From positions 1-31,936 of the forward strand of contig JABFRY010000367.1 of the NCBI GenBank assembly GCA_013140955.1: a stretch of 31,936 bases of DNA, in the 5' to 3' direction. Origin of the DNA: Acidobacteriota bacterium. Lineage in GTDB: Bacteria > Acidobacteriota > Vicinamibacteria > Vicinamibacterales > UBA2999. Below, one piece after another: positions 30,618 through 31,936 of the stretch. The first letter of the stretch is position 1, and each line of letters begins with the position of its first letter. Both the position numbers and the translations under genes were made by a program. The notes below the pieces were generated by a model. The model ran no database searches, had not been told where the DNA came from, and saw nothing but the letters and a program-made list of their open reading frames with translations.

Positions 30618-31936
30618 AGGAACCCACAGGGGCGAGCCCCGTGGCCGAGGGCAGCACCGCGCCCATCGACGCCCACGGGCGCAGCACGTCGCCAAGTGCC
30701 GGGATGCCCACCAGGTCGATCACCGTGTGCTGGCTGCGGAGCAGCTCGGGGAGTGCATCGATGCCCGCGACCTTCTTGCCGACGATGACGACATCAACGG
30801 CGTCCAGCGTCTGCTGCAGGTCGTCCGCGATGAGCTGCGCCACGTGCGGCAGGTGCTCTTCCACGTAGGCCTTGTTGCGGCCGAACACGTTGCCGATGGT
30901 CACATCGGGATCGTACACGTGCAGCGGCACGCCCTTGCCGATGAGCCCCTCGGCCAGGCGGACGAAGGGGCTCTCGCGCAGGTCGTCGCTTCCGACCTTG
31001 AAGCTCAGGCCCAGCAGCGCCACACGCTTCTTCCCCATCTCGAGCACCGTGTCCACCACACGCTGGATGTGGTGATCGTTGCTCGGCAGGATGCTGCCGA
31101 GGAGCGGCGTCGCCAGGTCGTGCTCCTTCGCCACGTACACCATGGCCCGGAGATCCTTCGGCAGACAGGAACCGCCGAACCCGAACCCTGGTCGCAGGTA
31201 GCGCGGCGAGATATTGAGTTCGCGGTCCTCGCAGAAGACGGTCATCACGCGCTGGCCGTCGATACCGAGCTGGCGGCACACGGCGCCGATCTCGTTGGCG
31301 AAGGCCACCTTGATGGCGTGGAAGTTGTTGCTCGCGTACTTCACCATCGAGGCCTCGTCCGGCAGGACGCGGTGCACCGGGGCGTCGAGGTGGGCGTAGG
31401 CCGCCAGCAGCGCATCCGCGGCCTTGGCATCCGAGGAACCGACCACGGTGAAGGGCGGCCGCTCGAAGTCGCGGATGGCACTGCCCTCGCGCAGGAACTC
31501 GGGATTGACGCAGACGCCCAGGGTGTCGCCCACGCGCCGACCGCTGGCCTTCTCGAGCAGCGGCACGAGGGTGCCGGCCAGCACGCCGGGCAGCAGCGTG
31601 CTGCGGACCGCGACGACGTGGTACGCGGACGTGGTGGCGAGCGCCTGGCCGATCTTCTCGATGACGCGTTCGAGAAAGCCCGACTCGAGACTGCCGTTGC
31701 GCCGGCTCGGCGGGCCGACGCAGATGAGCGAGCGCGCGCACTCGCCGACGGCCGCCGCTGTATCGTCGGTCACCCGGATGCGCTTCTCGGCCACCATGCG
31801 TCCGAGGAGTTCGTCGAGCCCCGGTTCGCGGATGGGCGACCGCCCCTGCCCGACGAGATCCAGCTTGTGCCGGTCCACGTCCACACCCACGACGTCGTGC
31901 CCGGCCGCGGCCAGGCACGACGTCGTGGGTGTGGAC
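30616..31936 (-). CDS. Nucleotide-sugar 6-dehydrogenase, GDP-mannose dehydrogenase (AlgD)-like (5' partial)
   Basis: This enzyme oxidises C6 of a nucleotide sugar to a uronic acid in two NAD-linked steps. The catalytic Cys is in GFGGSCLPKDLRAM (codon 31165-31167). NPEFLREGSAIRDFERPPFTVVG, NNFHAIKVAFANEIG, LNISPRYLRPG and LLGLSFKVGSDDLRESP are closer, from memory, to GDP-mannose dehydrogenase AlgD than to typical UDP-glucose dehydrogenases, so GDP-mannuronate is the favoured product; UDP-glucuronate remains possible. The N-terminal NAD-binding GxGYVG motif should lie before ACLAAAGHDVVGVD but is not in the window, so the gene is cut. The final bases are unreliable because of a terminal palindrome; dependable coding ends near 31902. 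The product supplies uronate for the heparinase-type substrate. Confidence 0.9.
   Translation of the reverse strand, partial: STPTTSCLAAAGHDVVGVDVDRHKLDLVGQGRSPIREPGLDELLGRMVAEKRIRVTDDTAAAVGECARSLICVGPPSRRNGSLESGFLERVIEKIGQALATTSAYHVVAVRSTLLPGVLAGTLVPLLEKASGRRVGDTLGVCVNPEFLREGSAIRDFERPPFTVVGSSDAKAADALLAAYAHLDAPVHRVLPDEASMVKYASNNFHAIKVAFANEIGAVCRQLGIDGQRVMTVFCEDRELNISPRYLRPGFGFGGSCLPKDLRAMVYVAKEHDLATPLLGSILPSNDHHIQRVVDTVLEMGKKRVALLGLSFKVGSDDLRESPFVRLAEGLIGKGVPLHVYDPDVTIGNVFGRNKAYVEEHLPHVAQLIADDLQQTLDAVDVVIVGKKVAGIDALPELLRSQHTVIDLVGIPALGDVLRPWASMGAVLPSATGLAPVGS
31879..31936. repeat. Terminal near-perfect palindrome
   Basis: Bases 31879-31901 are the exact reverse complement of 31914-31936 (23 bp), around a 12-base centre that itself pairs except for one position. 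The left arm is ordinary dehydrogenase coding sequence. The right arm falls where the NAD-binding motif should be encoded but does not encode it. A fold-back artefact at a sequence end is the simplest explanation. Confidence 0.85.

Noticed and set aside
1..31936. tRNA, rRNA, CRISPR arrays, insertion sequences or prophage genes
   Set aside because: No tRNA-like cloverleaf, spaced direct repeats, transposase motif or phage gene was seen in reading both strands.

Overview
The window is high-GC, nearly gene-saturated bacterial DNA: about 0.8 kb in two main gaps, many 1-4 base gene overlaps, and GTG starts. No rRNA, tRNA, insertion sequence or CRISPR array was seen. It holds 22 protein genes, the first and last cut by the window edges. 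Nearly all belong to one extracellular-polysaccharide (EPS) locus. The first genes (BY-kinase, EpsB/WcaJ-type sugar transferase, DUF3473-type deacetylase, FemAB-like protein) are the set known from exosortase A (XrtA/PEP-CTERM)-associated EPS loci. With the GC and gene style, this suits an Acidobacteriota bacterium of the Vicinamibacteria type. That placement is inference from style, not from a marker gene.

Region 1 (1-7555, +) is the EPS core: kinase, initiating phosphosugar transferase, two CE4 deacetylases, FemAB-like protein, and an unusual 802-residue protein holding two complete family 2 glycosyltransferases in tandem. Region 2 (7562-15876, +) is the variable glycan part: sulfotransferase, two GT4 enzymes, an O-antigen ligase/polymerase-like membrane protein, an APH-fold kinase-like protein and a heparinase II/III-like protein without a signal peptide. 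Starts and stops overlap or nearly touch, so regions 1-2 look like one long transcript.

Region 3 (16221-22810, +), after a 344-base gap, is the most interesting part. It encodes an acyl-CoA dehydrogenase-like flavoprotein, an MBOAT acyltransferase, a free-standing acyl carrier protein, a free-standing adenylation enzyme, a membrane-anchored SGNH protein and a second sulfotransferase. The layout resembles dltBCA plus dltD. However, the adenylation enzyme's ten-residue specificity code, read by hand, is D-L-L-Y-L-A-L-V-C-K, which I know as the L-proline code of pyrrole-pathway prolyl-AMP ligases. The dehydrogenase has its candidate base at the position used by prolyl-carrier-protein oxidases. 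The inference is a system that makes pyrrole-2-carboxyl (or dehydroprolyl) thioester on the carrier protein and has the MBOAT/SGNH pair transfer it to an exported glycan.

Region 4 (22866-25475, -) is a secreted heparinase-like protein separated from region 3 by a perfect 14-bp hairpin. Region 5 (25928-28044, +) holds an alkaline-phosphatase-fold protein with degraded metal-site motifs and a class I methyltransferase. Region 6 (28034-31936, -) holds a flippase, a glycosyltransferase and a GDP-mannose-6-dehydrogenase-like enzyme.

Together the genes point to a uronate-containing, sulfated and N-/O-modified EPS assembled on a lipid carrier, flipped, polymerised, decorated outside the cytoplasmic membrane and trimmed by lyase-fold enzymes. 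The last 58 bases form an almost perfect palindrome inside a conserved coding region, which may be an assembly end artefact.
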